Assembly (NCBI GenBank): GCA_945882415.1
Contig: CAMCWC010000003.1
Span: 62,001-126,000 of the forward strand
Length of the DNA: 64,000 bases
Source of the DNA: Chthonomonas calidirosea
GTDB taxonomy: Bacteria > Armatimonadota > Fimbriimonadia > Fimbriimonadales > Fimbriimonadaceae
Direction: 5' to 3'
In this document: positions 41,021 through 50,957 of the stretch, in pieces
How the letters are laid out: every line of letters starts with the position of its first letter
Numbering within the stretch: position 1 is the first letter of the stretch
The notes under the pieces: model-generated
Told to the model about the DNA's origin: nothing
Databases searched by the model: none
What the model saw: the letters and a program-made list of their open reading frames with translations, nothing else
Program-made: the position numbers and the translations under genes

Positions 41021-42496
41021 ATGCGTCGCCTACCTGTTTCCGTCCTGCTTGTGGGACTGAGTTCGCTCTCGTTTGCCCAATACGCTGGCAGCGTTCCCCC
41101 ACCCGCCGCCCAGAAGGTTGGGTTCGAGAGCATCAACCAAAAGGACGGACGCGAGTTCTTGGGCTACCTTGCCGGACCTGAAACTCAGGGCCGAGGCACC
41201 GGACAACCTGGTTTCCAAAAGGCGGCGGAATACGTTGCCGGGAAACTGAAAGGCTGGGGAATCAAGCCGTTAGGCGACAACGGTACTTATTTCCAGAACA
41301 TGCCGTTCTATCGAAGTCGCATCGATCCGGGTTCTGTGAACGTGGAACTCGCGGGCAAGAAAGCGTCGGTTGGCTCCGACATTGCCCTATCTGGTGCGAC
41401 GGAAGCTTTTTCCGTTGAAGGCAAGGCTGTTGTGCTCCGAACGGGCGGTGCTGCCCTCGCCGAACCTGCGGTTCTAAAGGATGCGATTGTCATCATCGTC
41501 GGTACGCAATCCCGCGACCTTATGCGACAGTTCGCTGGCAACCGTCCGAAGCTGATTTTGAACCTGAGAAAGACCGTAGCTGCCGGAGAATGGAGCCCAA
41601 CGCGAACTGCCCCAACCGCAGGAGCACGGGCGAATATCCGTGGAAGCATCACCGAAGCTGGCGTGAAAAAGCTTGCCAGCAGCGTTAAGAAGGACATATC
41701 TCTTGCAACCCCAGCCGCAACGGTTTCGGAAGCAACCGAACTCGGCGACATCAAGATTTCCGGCAAGGGAATGTTTGAAGAAGTGGGCGTGCCGAACGTC
41801 GTTGGCATTCTTGAGGGTAGCGACCCAACGTTGAAAGCCGAAACAGTTGGTATTGGTGCACACCTCGATCACCTCGGGGTTACGGGAGGAGTGGTTTATC
41901 CGGGCGCAGACGATGACGCAAGCGGAAGCACGGCGGTTCTTCAGATCGCCAAGGCATTCAGCACCAACCCAGTCAAGCCGAAGCGCAGCATCATCTTCAT
42001 GTGGTTCTGCGGCGAAGAGCGCGGCCTGTTGGGCAGCGCTTACTATTCGGACAATCCGAAGATGCCGCACGACAAGATGATCGCGGAGATCCAGATGGAC
42101 ATGGTCGGACGCGACAGCGATGGAGTTCAGAACGGAGACCCGAACCGCGTCGATAAGGCAGACGAAAACCGAGATACGATCCGTTTGGTCGGAACCAAGA
42201 AGATCTCGAATGAGATTGACGACATCATTCAGCGCTTGAACCAGCATACGAAGTTCAAGTTCAAGTACGACGCAGAGGATGTTTACACGAGAAGCGACCA
42301 CTACAACTTCGCGAAGGTCGGCATTCCAATCGCGTTCTTCTTCGATGGATTCCACCCGGACTACCACCAGCCAACCGACACCGCCGACAAGATCAACTAC
42401 GAGAAGATCGCGAACGCGGCAAAGCTTGGTTATCTCACCGCTGCTGAACTCGCGGATCGATCGGGTCCGCTGAAGCGAAACACGACCGGAAACTAG
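41021..42496 (+). CDS. Secreted M28-family zinc aminopeptidase
   Basis: 491 residues. Signal peptide at 1-20 (RRLPVSVLLVGLSSLSFAQ). A PA-like insert (about 95-220) precedes the catalytic domain, where zinc ligands are seen in GAHLDHLG, GADDDASGST (D), GEERGLLGSAYY (EE) and QMDMVGRDS, with the final H in DRSDHYNF-like TRSDHYNFAKVGIP. Such enzymes trim N-terminal residues from peptides outside the cytoplasm. It is followed 7 nt later by a DUF554 gene. Confidence 0.92.
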   Translation: MRRLPVSVLLVGLSSLSFAQYAGSVPPPAAQKVGFESINQKDGREFLGYLAGPETQGRGTGQPGFQKAAEYVAGKLKGWGIKPLGDNGTYFQNMPFYRSRIDPGSVNVELAGKKASVGSDIALSGATEAFSVEGKAVVLRTGGAALAEPAVLKDAIVIIVGTQSRDLMRQFAGNRPKLILNLRKTVAAGEWSPTRTAPTAGARANIRGSITEAGVKKLASSVKKDISLATPAATVSEATELGDIKISGKGMFEEVGVPNVVGILEGSDPTLKAETVGIGAHLDHLGVTGGVVYPGADDDASGSTAVLQIAKAFSTNPVKPKRSIIFMWFCGEERGLLGSAYYSDNPKMPHDKMIAEIQMDMVGRDSDGVQNGDPNRVDKADENRDTIRLVGTKKISNEIDDIIQRLNQHTKFKFKYDAEDVYTRSDHYNFAKVGIPIAFFFDGFHPDYHQPTDTADKINYEKIANAAKLGYLTAAELADRSGPLKRNTTGN

Positions 42497-42503
42497 TTCC
42501 GCT

Positions 42504-43223
42504 ATGCGCGGAACGTTACTGAACACCGCGACGGTTGCGGTGGGCGCCGGCATCGGCGTGGCCCTCGGGAAGATCATTCCCGAGGGCCTCATGGAAGTTG
42601 CCCTCACTGGCCTCGGGCTCGTCACACTCGGGCTCGGGATGAAGACCTTCTTCGAGACGAAGCAACTTATGCTGGTCGCGGCAGCAATTACAATTGGCGG
42701 AATCCTTGGTCGCCTCATGGGCATCGAAGCTGGGCTGGCCAACCTCGCGGACCAGATGAAACAAGCCTTCGGCGGAGCAGGCCGATTTCAGGAGGGTTTG
42801 ATCACTGCGACGGTCCTGTTCTGTGTCGGCCCGATGACTCTGCTTGGGTGTCTCCAGGACGCATTGGAGAAGAAGATCGAGCTGCTGGCGATTAAGAGTC
42901 TTCTAGATGGCGTGGCGGCGATGTTCCTTGCCGCCACCCTTGGCGTCGGGGTGCTTGCCAGCGCGATTTTGGTGTTTCTCATTCAAGGCGGGCTGACGCT
43001 TCTCGCGAAGCCTCTGAAGCCGATTGCGGACGATCCGGAGTTCATTCGGGAGGCATCGGCAACGGGTGGCCTGATGCTGATCGCAACCGCTTTCGGATTG
43101 CTGAACGTGAAGAGTTTGCCAACGGCGGCTTTTCTTCCCGCGCTCGTGCTGGCACCTTTCGCGGTTTGGCTTAGCCGAAAATGGAAGCAACCGCAAGTCG
43201 AAAACGGGCAGAGTGTCGGATAA
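42504..43223 (+). CDS. DUF554 family membrane protein (YdfK-like)
   Basis: 239 residues with about seven membrane helices. The N-terminal GTLLNTATVAVGAGIGVALGK and the internal VLFCVGPMTLLGCLQDAL are the DUF554 hallmarks. Function unknown; it may be a transporter. Its stop overlaps an alternative start of the S9 peptidase gene (TAATG). Confidence 0.88.
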   Translation: MRGTLLNTATVAVGAGIGVALGKIIPEGLMEVALTGLGLVTLGLGMKTFFETKQLMLVAAAITIGGILGRLMGIEAGLANLADQMKQAFGGAGRFQEGLITATVLFCVGPMTLLGCLQDALEKKIELLAIKSLLDGVAAMFLAATLGVGVLASAILVFLIQGGLTLLAKPLKPIADDPEFIREASATGGLMLIATAFGLLNVKSLPTAAFLPALVLAPFAVWLSRKWKQPQVENGQSVG

Positions 43224-43224
43224 T
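43219..43224 (+). promoter_or_regulatory. -10 element of the S9 peptidase gene
   Basis: GATAAT ends 7 nt before ATG 43232 and supports that start over ATG 43223. Confidence 0.35.
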
Positions 43225-43231
43225 GCCCTCT

Positions 43232-45370
43232 ATGCGCTTTTCGGCCAACAGATTTTTCCTTGTTCCCGGCTTGCTGATTTCGGGGTTTGCCCTTGAATCG
43301 GTAGCCTTTGCTCAGGAGGTTTTTGCGGAAATGCCGAGATACGATCGATACCAAAAGCTCGCCCGTGCGCAGACATTCCAGCCCGGCGTTGCCTCGGTGG
43401 TATGGGATGAAGACGGGAAGGGCGTCACTTTCACCGTGCGCGGAAAAGCGAGCCGCTATGACTTTGCGACCGGCGCGATCAGCGAAGTTACGGCCGCGGC
43501 CACGACGCCAAATCGGCGCGCCGGTGGAGCACGCCAAGCTCCAGAACGTGGACGGCAATTCGATACCGCCACTTCAGCGGACGGCAAGTGGACCGCGGTC
43601 ACTCGAGATCGGAACGTTTATGTAAAGGGCACTGGAGTCGCTGAGAAAGCGCTGACGACTGACGGCTCCGTTGATAAGCGCATCAAGAACGGCGTCGCCA
43701 GTTGGGTCTATGGCGAAGAACTCAACGTGCGGGAGGCGATGTGGTGGTCTCCAGATAGCTCAAAGCTGGCTTATTATCGATTCGATGAGACTGCGGTCAA
43801 GGACTACTACCTCGCCCTGGCGCAGACGGAATTCCAGTCGACACTCGACACCGAAGCCTATCCGAAAGCCGGCACGGTGAACCCGGTGGTGCAATTGCGC
43901 ATCGCGAATCCTATGACAGGCGCTTCGATCACCGTCGATACGCAGTTCGGTGACGCGTCGCTCGGCGAGTATGTGTACGACGTCAAGTGGTCTCCAGACG
44001 GAAAGGAGCTTTTCTTCAACCGCACGAACCGAAAGCAGAATGTGATGCAGTTCTGCGCGGCAGACCCGACGACCGGAAAGTCTCGAGTGATCCTCGAAGA
44101 ACGACAGCCGCAAAGTTGGGCTGAAAACCATCCGGACGCGCAGTTCTTGAAGGATCAGCAGCGATTCATCTGGAGCAGCGAAAAGGGCGGATTCAAGAAT
44201 TTGTATCTTGCGGACGTGAAGAAGGGAATCCTGAACCCGATCACGAAGCTAGGCCGGGATGTCATCAGCATTGTCCGAGTGGATGAAGCCAAGAACCGCG
44301 TCTTCTACGCGGCGGCTGGACTGGACAATCCGTACTTCCTCCAGCTTCACGTAGCGACTTTGGATGGCAAATCGGACAAGATTCTCACTGATCAGAAATT
44401 CCACCATTCGGTGAATTTGGCTCCCGATGGCGAAAGATATGTCACGGTTCGTCAAACGCCCGATTCCGCGCCGGAAACCGTGTTGATTCAGCCTGGAAAG
44501 CCCGAGGTTGTCCTAGCAAAGTCCGATCTCACGGAATGGGAAAAGCTTGGACTCAAGAAGACGGAGCTGTTCAAGTTCAAAGCTGCTGATGGCGTGACGG
44601 ATTGCTTTGGCACGGTCCAATTCCCGTCCGACTTTGATCCGAGCAAGAAGTACCCGATGGTTCTGAGCGTTTACGCTGGACCAGAGTCGGGCGGGCCGCA
44701 AGTTGGCTTCCGCGCACCGAGTCCACTCACGGAGATGGGTTTCTTGGTCGTGAACCTCGCGGGGCGCGGCACGAACGGTCGAGGTAAGGCTTTCCGGGAT
44801 GCGGTTTACGGCAAGCTCGGCGTTGTTGAGATTGACGACCAAGCCGCAGGAATTAAGGAACTTGGCAAGCGGTCCTACGTCGATCCAGCGCGGGTCGGAA
44901 TCTACGGAACTTCCTACGGCGGGTACGCGTCGATCATGGCGATCCTGCGACACCCAAACGTCTTCCGAACGGCGTGTGCGAGTAGCAGCGTGACCGACTG
45001 GCGCCACTACGATACGATCTATACGGAGCGCTTCATGGGGTTACCAGCGGAAGGCGAGAACAAAGCCGGATACGAAGCTGGGTCAGCGTTCACTTACGCA
45101 AAGGAGCTGAAAGGGAACCTGATGCTTTACATCGGTACTTCCGATAATAACGTCCATCCGGCGAACACCTACATGTTTATTCGCTCTTTGGAGCGCGCGG
45201 GCAAGCGGTACGACATGCAGGTCGGACCGGACCAGGGACACACGCAAATGAACACGAATCGAATGTGGGAGTACTTCGTCAAGACCCTCATCCTCGATCC
45301 AAAAATGAAGCCTCAAGCAAAGCTCGTTCCCGGCGGGCTAAAGCTTAAGTTTAAAGACCAACAGGGGTAA
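43232..45370 (+). CDS. Secreted S9-family prolyl peptidase (DPP IV-like)
   Basis: About 712 residues. Signal peptide RFSANRFFLVPGLLISGFALES...AFAQ. The first 450 residues form the DPPIV N-terminal beta-propeller (EELNVREAMWWSPDSSKLAYYR; EYVYDVKWSPDGKELFFNR). The alpha/beta hydrolase domain has the nucleophile in GTSYGGYAS, the acid in GTSDNNVHPANT and the histidine in DQGHTQM. It cleaves X-Pro dipeptides from peptide N-termini. An in-frame ATG at 43223 is the alternative start. It may work with the M28 peptidase two genes upstream. Confidence 0.93.
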   Translation: MRFSANRFFLVPGLLISGFALESVAFAQEVFAEMPRYDRYQKLARAQTFQPGVASVVWDEDGKGVTFTVRGKASRYDFATGAISEVTAAATTPNRRAGGARQAPERGRQFDTATSADGKWTAVTRDRNVYVKGTGVAEKALTTDGSVDKRIKNGVASWVYGEELNVREAMWWSPDSSKLAYYRFDETAVKDYYLALAQTEFQSTLDTEAYPKAGTVNPVVQLRIANPMTGASITVDTQFGDASLGEYVYDVKWSPDGKELFFNRTNRKQNVMQFCAADPTTGKSRVILEERQPQSWAENHPDAQFLKDQQRFIWSSEKGGFKNLYLADVKKGILNPITKLGRDVISIVRVDEAKNRVFYAAAGLDNPYFLQLHVATLDGKSDKILTDQKFHHSVNLAPDGERYVTVRQTPDSAPETVLIQPGKPEVVLAKSDLTEWEKLGLKKTELFKFKAADGVTDCFGTVQFPSDFDPSKKYPMVLSVYAGPESGGPQVGFRAPSPLTEMGFLVVNLAGRGTNGRGKAFRDAVYGKLGVVEIDDQAAGIKELGKRSYVDPARVGIYGTSYGGYASIMAILRHPNVFRTACASSSVTDWRHYDTIYTERFMGLPAEGENKAGYEAGSAFTYAKELKGNLMLYIGTSDNNVHPANTYMFIRSLERAGKRYDMQVGPDQGHTQMNTNRMWEYFVKTLILDPKMKPQAKLVPGGLKLKFKDQQG

Positions 45371-45379
45371 AACTTAGGG

Positions 45380-48300
45380 GTGCTCGGGCTCCTAGCTTCC
45401 CTGGTGATTTACTCACCGCAATTCGTCACCCCGCCTGCTCCGCAACGGCCCAGAGACATCTGGGTTTTCCGCTCCGTGCTCGATCAGCGAGCCCGGATTG
45501 TCACCCTCGCTCTGAACGAAAAGCTGTGGGTGGCATACGACGCTACCAACTGCGGACTCTACAAGGCATGGGCGGGCGGCGTAAAGTTTGACGGGGCGGT
45601 TTACACCGCCTCACATGGTCCACAGCCCACCAGCGAAGGAGCTCGGTACGAAAGTGGCATCGTGGATCAGCCCGTTTGGTTCATCGAACAAAGTGGTCAA
45701 ACCATGCCCGCCCCAATCCGGTACCGGGGTTATCGAATGGAGGACAAACAGTGCGTCCTTCAGTACGAAATTCCCCGCCCCGGCAAGGCATCGATTCGAA
45801 TCGAAGAAACGCCGGAGTACTACAACCGGAACGACCGAACGGGGTTCATTCGGCAATTCAAAGTCTGGGGTCTCACTGAAGACCTGAAGCTGAAGCTCAA
45901 GACCCGAGTTGAATCCATCTCCAACAAACGCGAATTCATCTCGCAGGGGGATTTCAAGATCGTTACCGAAAAGGAAGTAACGGTCAACGGCGAGAAGCAA
46001 CTGGTCATTGACGGTGAGCTGCTCTTCGAGCGAAACGAAGAGCAAGAAGAACGAGCGCGCGCTGCGAACGGCGGAAAGCCAGGGCCCACGCTCAATCACC
46101 TCGTGGTTGGATTTATTCCGGCACCGACGTCGGTTCAGAAGAACGACGAAATTCTCTTTGCAGGGCCGGCCAGTCTTCCGCAGGAACCGGTTGCGGGCCG
46201 CATTCCGGGCGTTGCCGTTCGCGTTTACGATGTCGGAATTGGAATGTCGAAAGTGCCGGTCCTTGTTGCGGCGCAGACGCCAAACAAGTCCTATGTCCTG
46301 CCGGTGGTTGACCTAAAGTCGAAGGACGACTTCGGTGGATTCGAAGAGAACTTCATCGTTCACATTAGCGGGTTTTTGAACGTTAAAGACACCGGCAAGT
46401 TCAAGTTCCGCCTCGGCAGTGATGACGGTTCGAACCTGTACATTCGAGACACGATGGTCGTGAATCACGACGGTCTGCACTCGTTCGATTACAACACGGG
46501 CGAGTTCACCCTTGATCCGGGTGAGCATCCGTTTCGCATCGAGTACTTCCAGGGCGGAGCAGACGCGACGTTGAGGTTGGAATGGCAAAAGCCCGGGTCA
46601 ACGACTTGGGAACTGATTCCCGCCAGCGCTTTCACGACCATCGAAGGCGAAGTTCGCGTGACGTCTCCGGGCCGAAAGAATGTCATCGTCGAGGGTAATT
46701 ACAGCCGCCCTGGCGATCAGCGACCCCTTGAGGGAGTTCACCCGTCGTACGATCTGATCACCATTCGTCCAAAGGACTTTAAGCCGCGAGTCGGCGGAAT
46801 TGCCTTCTTGCCAACCGGCGAAATGCTGGTTTGCACGTGGGACGCCGACGGCGCGGTTTACAAGCTAAGCGGCATCGAAAAGGGCGCGGAATCGGTTAAG
46901 GTCACGCAAATCGCGAAAGGTCTCGCTGAGCCGCTCGGACTTGCGGTCGTTGGTAAGGACATCTACGTTCTGCAAAAGCAGGAACTCACGAAGCTCATTG
47001 ACAAAAATGGCGATGGCATTACGGATGAGTACTACGCGCTAGCCAACGGCTGGGGAGTAACCGACAACTTCCACGAGTTCGCTTTCGGACTTGTCTACAA
47101 GGACGGTTACTTCTACGGGAACCTCGCTACGGCGATCAATCCAGGCGGTGCCAGTACTCAGCCCCAGAACCCAGATCGTGGCAAGGTCGTGAAGATCAAC
47201 GGCAAGACGGGTGACTACGAACTCGTTGCGCACGGTCTTCGAACCCCGAACGGCATCGGCTTTGGCTACAAAGGCGAGATCTTCATTGCCGACAACCAGG
47301 GCGACTGGCTACCTAGCTCGAAAATTCTTCATTACAAGCCCGGCGCATTCTTCGGTTCGCGTTCGGTTGATCCGACTGGCACGAAGGGTCTGAAAGAGCA
47401 GCCTCCGGTGGTTTGGCTGCCGCAGGGTGAAATTGGCAACTCGCCAAGCAACCCAACGACGATGAACGACGGCCCGTACAAGGGTCAGATGCTTCACGGC
47501 GACGTGACGCACGGCGGCGTCAAGCGTGTCTTCGTGGAGCAGGTCAACGGCGTGCTCCAAGGCGCGGTCTATCGGTTCACTCAGGGCCTTGAAGCCGGCG
47601 TGAACCGCATTGCCTGGGGTCCAGACGGCGCGCTCTATATTGGCGGCATCGGCGCGGCGGGCAACTGGGGACAGGAAGGCAAAGAGCGATTTGGTCTGCA
47701 GAAGATCAAGTTCAACGGCAAGTCCACCTTCGAAATCCTCGCTACACGGGCCAAGACGAACGGATTTGAACTTGAGTTGACTCAGCCTCTGGCCGAGTTC
47801 AACGGCAACGACGCGGCCGACTACACCGTTCAGACCTGGCGATATGTGCCAACCGAGCAGTATGGCGGACCGAAAGTCGACACCGAGGTCAAGCAACCGA
47901 AGTCGATCACCGTTTCAAAGGACCGAAAGAAGGTCTTCGTCGAACTCGACGGCCTCAAAGCCGGCAATGTTGTCTACTTCCGCCTCGACCCAACTTTGCT
48001 ATCCAAGTCTGGAGAGAATCTCTGGAGCACTGAGGCTTGGTACACGCTGAACGAGATTCCACAGAACGCGATTGTCAAGCCAAATCCGGCCAAACCGGTC
48101 ACTGGACTGAGCGAGCAAGAAAAGAAGGAAGGCTTTGAACTCCTGTTCGATGGCAAGTCGCTGAGCAACTGGATTGGCTTCCGCCAGAAGGTGGTTCCGA
48201 CCGGCTGGAAGGCCGTCAACGGCGAAATTCGCTACGTGCCGGGTTCTGGCGGCGGTGGAGATCTCCGCACGTTGGATACTTTTGGCGACTTCGATTTCCG

Positions 48301-48733
48301 ATGGGAATGGAAAGTCGGACCCGGCGGCAACAGCGGCATGATGTACCGATCAACCGAGGAGTACACCGCGCCGTACATCACCGGACCGGAGTATCAGTTG
48401 CTGGACAACTTGCGACATAACGACGGTCGTAGCCCGATGACCAGCGCTGGCTCGGTGTACGCGATCTACCCAACGGATCGAGCTCAGGCTCGAGCGGCGG
48501 GACAGTGGAACAGCTCCCGGGTCGTTGCTCGTGGCAACAGCATCGAGCACTGGCTCAACGGCAAGAAGGTCGCGGCCTACGAGATCAATTCGGCGGACTG
48601 GAAAGATCGAGTGCTGAAGTCGAAGTTCGCGAACGCCGCGATCTACGGTCAGCGCAAGGTCGGTAACTTGGTCTTCCAAGACCACGGCGACCCGGTCGCC
48701 CTTCGCAACATTCGCATCAAGCGACTGAAGTAA
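45380..48733 (+). CDS. Large secreted multidomain protein: PA14, sugar-dehydrogenase-like propeller and DUF1080 domain
   Basis: 1117 residues from GTG 45380. A short signal peptide (LGLLASLVIYS) precedes a beta-rich region. A PA14 carbohydrate-binding domain lies at about 310-410 (DTGKFKFRLGSDDGSNLYI; GEHPFRIEYFQGGADATLRLEW). A six-bladed propeller like those in PVC-type membrane-bound dehydrogenases follows, about 460-780 (GGIAFLPTGEMLVCTW; LRTPNGIGFGYKGEIFIADNQGDW). The C-terminal 200 residues are DUF1080, a 3-keto-disaccharide hydrolase domain (ELLFDGKSLSNWIGF; PGGNSGMMYRS). A role in breaking down glycosides outside the cell is likely. Confidence 0.85.
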   Translation: MLGLLASLVIYSPQFVTPPAPQRPRDIWVFRSVLDQRARIVTLALNEKLWVAYDATNCGLYKAWAGGVKFDGAVYTASHGPQPTSEGARYESGIVDQPVWFIEQSGQTMPAPIRYRGYRMEDKQCVLQYEIPRPGKASIRIEETPEYYNRNDRTGFIRQFKVWGLTEDLKLKLKTRVESISNKREFISQGDFKIVTEKEVTVNGEKQLVIDGELLFERNEEQEERARAANGGKPGPTLNHLVVGFIPAPTSVQKNDEILFAGPASLPQEPVAGRIPGVAVRVYDVGIGMSKVPVLVAAQTPNKSYVLPVVDLKSKDDFGGFEENFIVHISGFLNVKDTGKFKFRLGSDDGSNLYIRDTMVVNHDGLHSFDYNTGEFTLDPGEHPFRIEYFQGGADATLRLEWQKPGSTTWELIPASAFTTIEGEVRVTSPGRKNVIVEGNYSRPGDQRPLEGVHPSYDLITIRPKDFKPRVGGIAFLPTGEMLVCTWDADGAVYKLSGIEKGAESVKVTQIAKGLAEPLGLAVVGKDIYVLQKQELTKLIDKNGDGITDEYYALANGWGVTDNFHEFAFGLVYKDGYFYGNLATAINPGGASTQPQNPDRGKVVKINGKTGDYELVAHGLRTPNGIGFGYKGEIFIADNQGDWLPSSKILHYKPGAFFGSRSVDPTGTKGLKEQPPVVWLPQGEIGNSPSNPTTMNDGPYKGQMLHGDVTHGGVKRVFVEQVNGVLQGAVYRFTQGLEAGVNRIAWGPDGALYIGGIGAAGNWGQEGKERFGLQKIKFNGKSTFEILATRAKTNGFELELTQPLAEFNGNDAADYTVQTWRYVPTEQYGGPKVDTEVKQPKSITVSKDRKKVFVELDGLKAGNVVYFRLDPTLLSKSGENLWSTEAWYTLNEIPQNAIVKPNPAKPVTGLSEQEKKEGFELLFDGKSLSNWIGFRQKVVPTGWKAVNGEIRYVPGSGGGGDLRTLDTFGDFDFRWEWKVGPGGNSGMMYRSTEEYTAPYITGPEYQLLDNLRHNDGRSPMTSAGSVYAIYPTDRAQARAAGQWNSSRVVARGNSIEHWLNGKKVAAYEINSADWKDRVLKSKFANAAIYGQRKVGNLVFQDHGDPVALRNIRIKRLK

Positions 48734-48750
48734 GGCCAGCGAATGTTTCT

Positions 48751-48779
48751 GGCGCAATCTCGCCCGACGAGATTGCGCC
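48751..48779 (+). other. Perfect 12-bp hairpin between the DUF1080 gene and purC
   Basis: GGCGCAATCTCG and CGAGATTGCGCC around a 5-nt loop, 17 nt after the stop codon. No T-run follows, so it may be a terminator acting without one, or an mRNA 3'-end stabiliser. Confidence 0.6.
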
Positions 48780-48790
48780 GGAATCCGCGC

Positions 48791-48796
48791 AATAAT
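48791..48796 (+). promoter_or_regulatory. -10 element of purC
   Basis: AATAAT ends 5 nt before ATG 48802, just downstream of the hairpin. Confidence 0.4.
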
Positions 48797-48801
48797 CAGG
48801 C

Positions 48802-49695
48802 ATGCCTGAACTGCTCCATACCGCCGTTTTTGGACTTCCGCCCGCGCGGTGCGGGAAAGTTCGTGAGGTCTACGATTTGGGCGATGAGCTTCTGATCGTC
48901 GCCACGGACCGGATTAGCGCGTTCGACGCGGTCATGGCGAATGGCATTCCCGATAAGGGCTGCATCCTCACCCAGATGAGCACGTTCTGGTTCGATAAAT
49001 TCTCGGACCTTTGCCCAAACCACGTCATCTCCACCGACGACGCAGAAATTGCGAGCCGATGCAAGAACCCTCAGCCGGAGCTTGCCGGGAGATCCACGAT
49101 CGCGAAAAAGGCTAAGCCGCTGCCGATTGAATGCGTTGCCCGTGGCTATATCACGGGCAGTTTGTTCAAGGAGTACACGAAGTCTGGCGGCAACATTCAT
49201 GGGTTGGCCTTGCCGACGGGGCTGGTCGATGCAGCGCGACTTCCTGAACCGATTTTCACTCCCGCGACCAAAGCCGAAGAAGGTCACGACGAGAACATCT
49301 CTTTCGCCTCCGTCGTGGATCAAATCGGAATCGAAGCGGCAGAGTTCATTCAGTCGAAGACGCTCGAGATTTATGCAAAAGCTGCCGAGCACTGCGCCAA
49401 CGTGGGCATCATCCTCGCAGACACTAAGTTCGAGTTCGGCTGGACTGACGACGGAATCATCTGGATCGATGAGGCTTTAACGCCAGACTCAAGTCGATTC
49501 TGGGATGCCGAAAAGTACGCGCCCGGCTCTAGCCCGGCTAGCTACGACAAGCAGTTCGTCCGGAACTACCTCGCCGAAACGGGCTGGGATCAGCAGCCGC
49601 CTGGCCCCGCGCTTCCGGCGGAGATCGTTAGTCAAACTCGCGCGAAGTACGTGGAAGCATTTGGCCGGATTACGGGCCGAAGTTTCGAGGCGTAA
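48802..49695 (+). CDS. purC: Phosphoribosylaminoimidazole-succinocarboxamide synthase
   Basis: 297 residues, the longer SAICAR synthase type. It joins aspartate to CAIR with ATP in purine synthesis. Motifs: GKVREVYDLGDELLIVATDRISAFD, PIECVARGYITGSLFKEY and DTKFEFGWTDDGIIWIDEALTPDSSRFW. It shares 1 nt with waaA (TAATG). purE is two genes downstream, so this is a small pur operon interrupted by an LPS gene. Confidence 0.97.
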   Translation: MPELLHTAVFGLPPARCGKVREVYDLGDELLIVATDRISAFDAVMANGIPDKGCILTQMSTFWFDKFSDLCPNHVISTDDAEIASRCKNPQPELAGRSTIAKKAKPLPIECVARGYITGSLFKEYTKSGGNIHGLALPTGLVDAARLPEPIFTPATKAEEGHDENISFASVVDQIGIEAAEFIQSKTLEIYAKAAEHCANVGIILADTKFEFGWTDDGIIWIDEALTPDSSRFWDAEKYAPGSSPASYDKQFVRNYLAETGWDQQPPGPALPAEIVSQTRAKYVEAFGRITGRSFEA

Positions 49696-50957
49696 TGTTC
49701 CTTGTCTACAATATCGTCCTGACGTTGCTGGCACCAATCTGGGGGCCGTGGATGTGGTTCCGCGCCCGGCGGCGGCAACCGATGCCGAACTGGAAGCAGC
49801 GTTTCGGGCAATACGAATTGCCGCGACACGAGAACCGCATTTGGTTTCATGCCGTTTCGGTGGGCGAAGTGGTCGCGGCGAAGCCCATCCTGCAGGCGAT
49901 CCGTCGCAAACTTCCTGAATACGATCTTGTCCTGAGCGTCACCACGAGCAGCGGCTTTGAAACTGCCCAACCGCTGCTAGGCGAAGTCGTCAATCAAGTG
50001 GTCTATTTCCCAATTGACGTCGCCCGGTTCCAACTGGGGGCAATTCAGACGGTCCGTCCAAAGGTTGCCGTTCTCATGGAGACGGAGTTGTGGTTCAACT
50101 TCCTTTGGGCGGCGGATGTCTTTGATGTGCCCGTGATCCTGGTCAACGGCCGCATCAGCGAGCGAAGTTTTCGGGGCATGAACCGAGTAGCACCGCTGTA
50201 CCGGCAGATGGCGGCATGGCTGAAAGCGGCTCTGATGCAAGCGCAATCTGACGCGGATCGGATGTCCTCTTTCGGTGCGAAGGATGTTCGCGTGCTGGGA
50301 AACTGCAAGTTCGATCAGGCGGTGGAATCCGGCGGGAAATCAGTTGCCGAATGGCAAGCAGAGCTTGGGTTGTCGCCAGAGAAGCCCGTTGTTATCTTCG
50401 GTTCAATCCGGCACGAGGAGTTTGACGAGTGCTTAGCCGAAGCCAAGAAGCTCACGCCAGATGTTCAAGTCATCTTCGCGCCGCGCCACATCGACCGCAA
50501 GGTGGAGTTAGACGCGGCGTTTGCTCGGCACTTTAACGGTCCGATGCTCCGGAGAATGGCAAACGAAAAGATCGGGGCCGAGCAGATTTTGATCTTGGAT
50601 TCGTACGGAGAATTGAGCCCTCTCTACGCGGTTGCGTCCCTTGCCATTGTTGGAGGCGGGTTTGCCGACCTTGGCGGGCAGAACATCATCCAGCCCCTCG
50701 CGCATGGCGTGCCGGTCATCCACGGGCCAAACATGCGGAACTTCCGCGACGTCGCCGCGGTGGCAAAGGGCACCACTCAAGTCCAAGCAAGCGAGATCGC
50801 GACCACGGTTCGGCAACTGCTCGCGGATCCACAGCGTCTCAAGGCCGTTGGCGAGGAAGCGAAGAACTTCGTCGCATCGAACACCGGAGCCAGTGAGCGC
50901 TATGCCGACGCGATCGTGGAGACCGCTCTATCGGTGAAAGGTAAGGTGAAAAAATGA
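49695..50957 (+). CDS. waaA: 3-deoxy-D-manno-octulosonic acid (Kdo) transferase
   Basis: 420 residues. An N-terminal membrane anchor ([20 protein letters not shown]) precedes the GT30 fold: [33 protein letters not shown], the GSIRHEE acceptor motif, FAPRHIDR and [21 protein letters not shown]. It adds Kdo to lipid A precursors on the inner face of the inner membrane. With rfaE2 it indicates an LPS outer membrane. It overlaps purE by ATGA. Confidence 0.95.
   Translation: MFLVYNIVLTLLAPIWGPWMWFRARRRQPMPNWKQRFGQYELPRHENRIWFHAVSVGEVVAAKPILQAIRRKLPEYDLVLSVTTSSGFETAQPLLGEVVNQVVYFPIDVARFQLGAIQTVRPKVAVLMETELWFNFLWAADVFDVPVILVNGRISERSFRGMNRVAPLYRQMAAWLKAALMQAQSDADRMSSFGAKDVRVLGNCKFDQAVESGGKSVAEWQAELGLSPEKPVVIFGSIRHEEFDECLAEAKKLTPDVQVIFAPRHIDRKVELDAAFARHFNGPMLRRMANEKIGAEQILILDSYGELSPLYAVASLAIVGGGFADLGGQNIIQPLAHGVPVIHGPNMRNFRDVAAVAKGTTQVQASEIATTVRQLLADPQRLKAVGEEAKNFVASNTGASERYADAIVETALSVKGKVKK

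Noticed and set aside
41474-42742. 422-codon minus-strand frame over the M28 peptidase gene
   Set aside because: Antisense shadow of a complete peptidase gene with signal peptide and zinc ligands.
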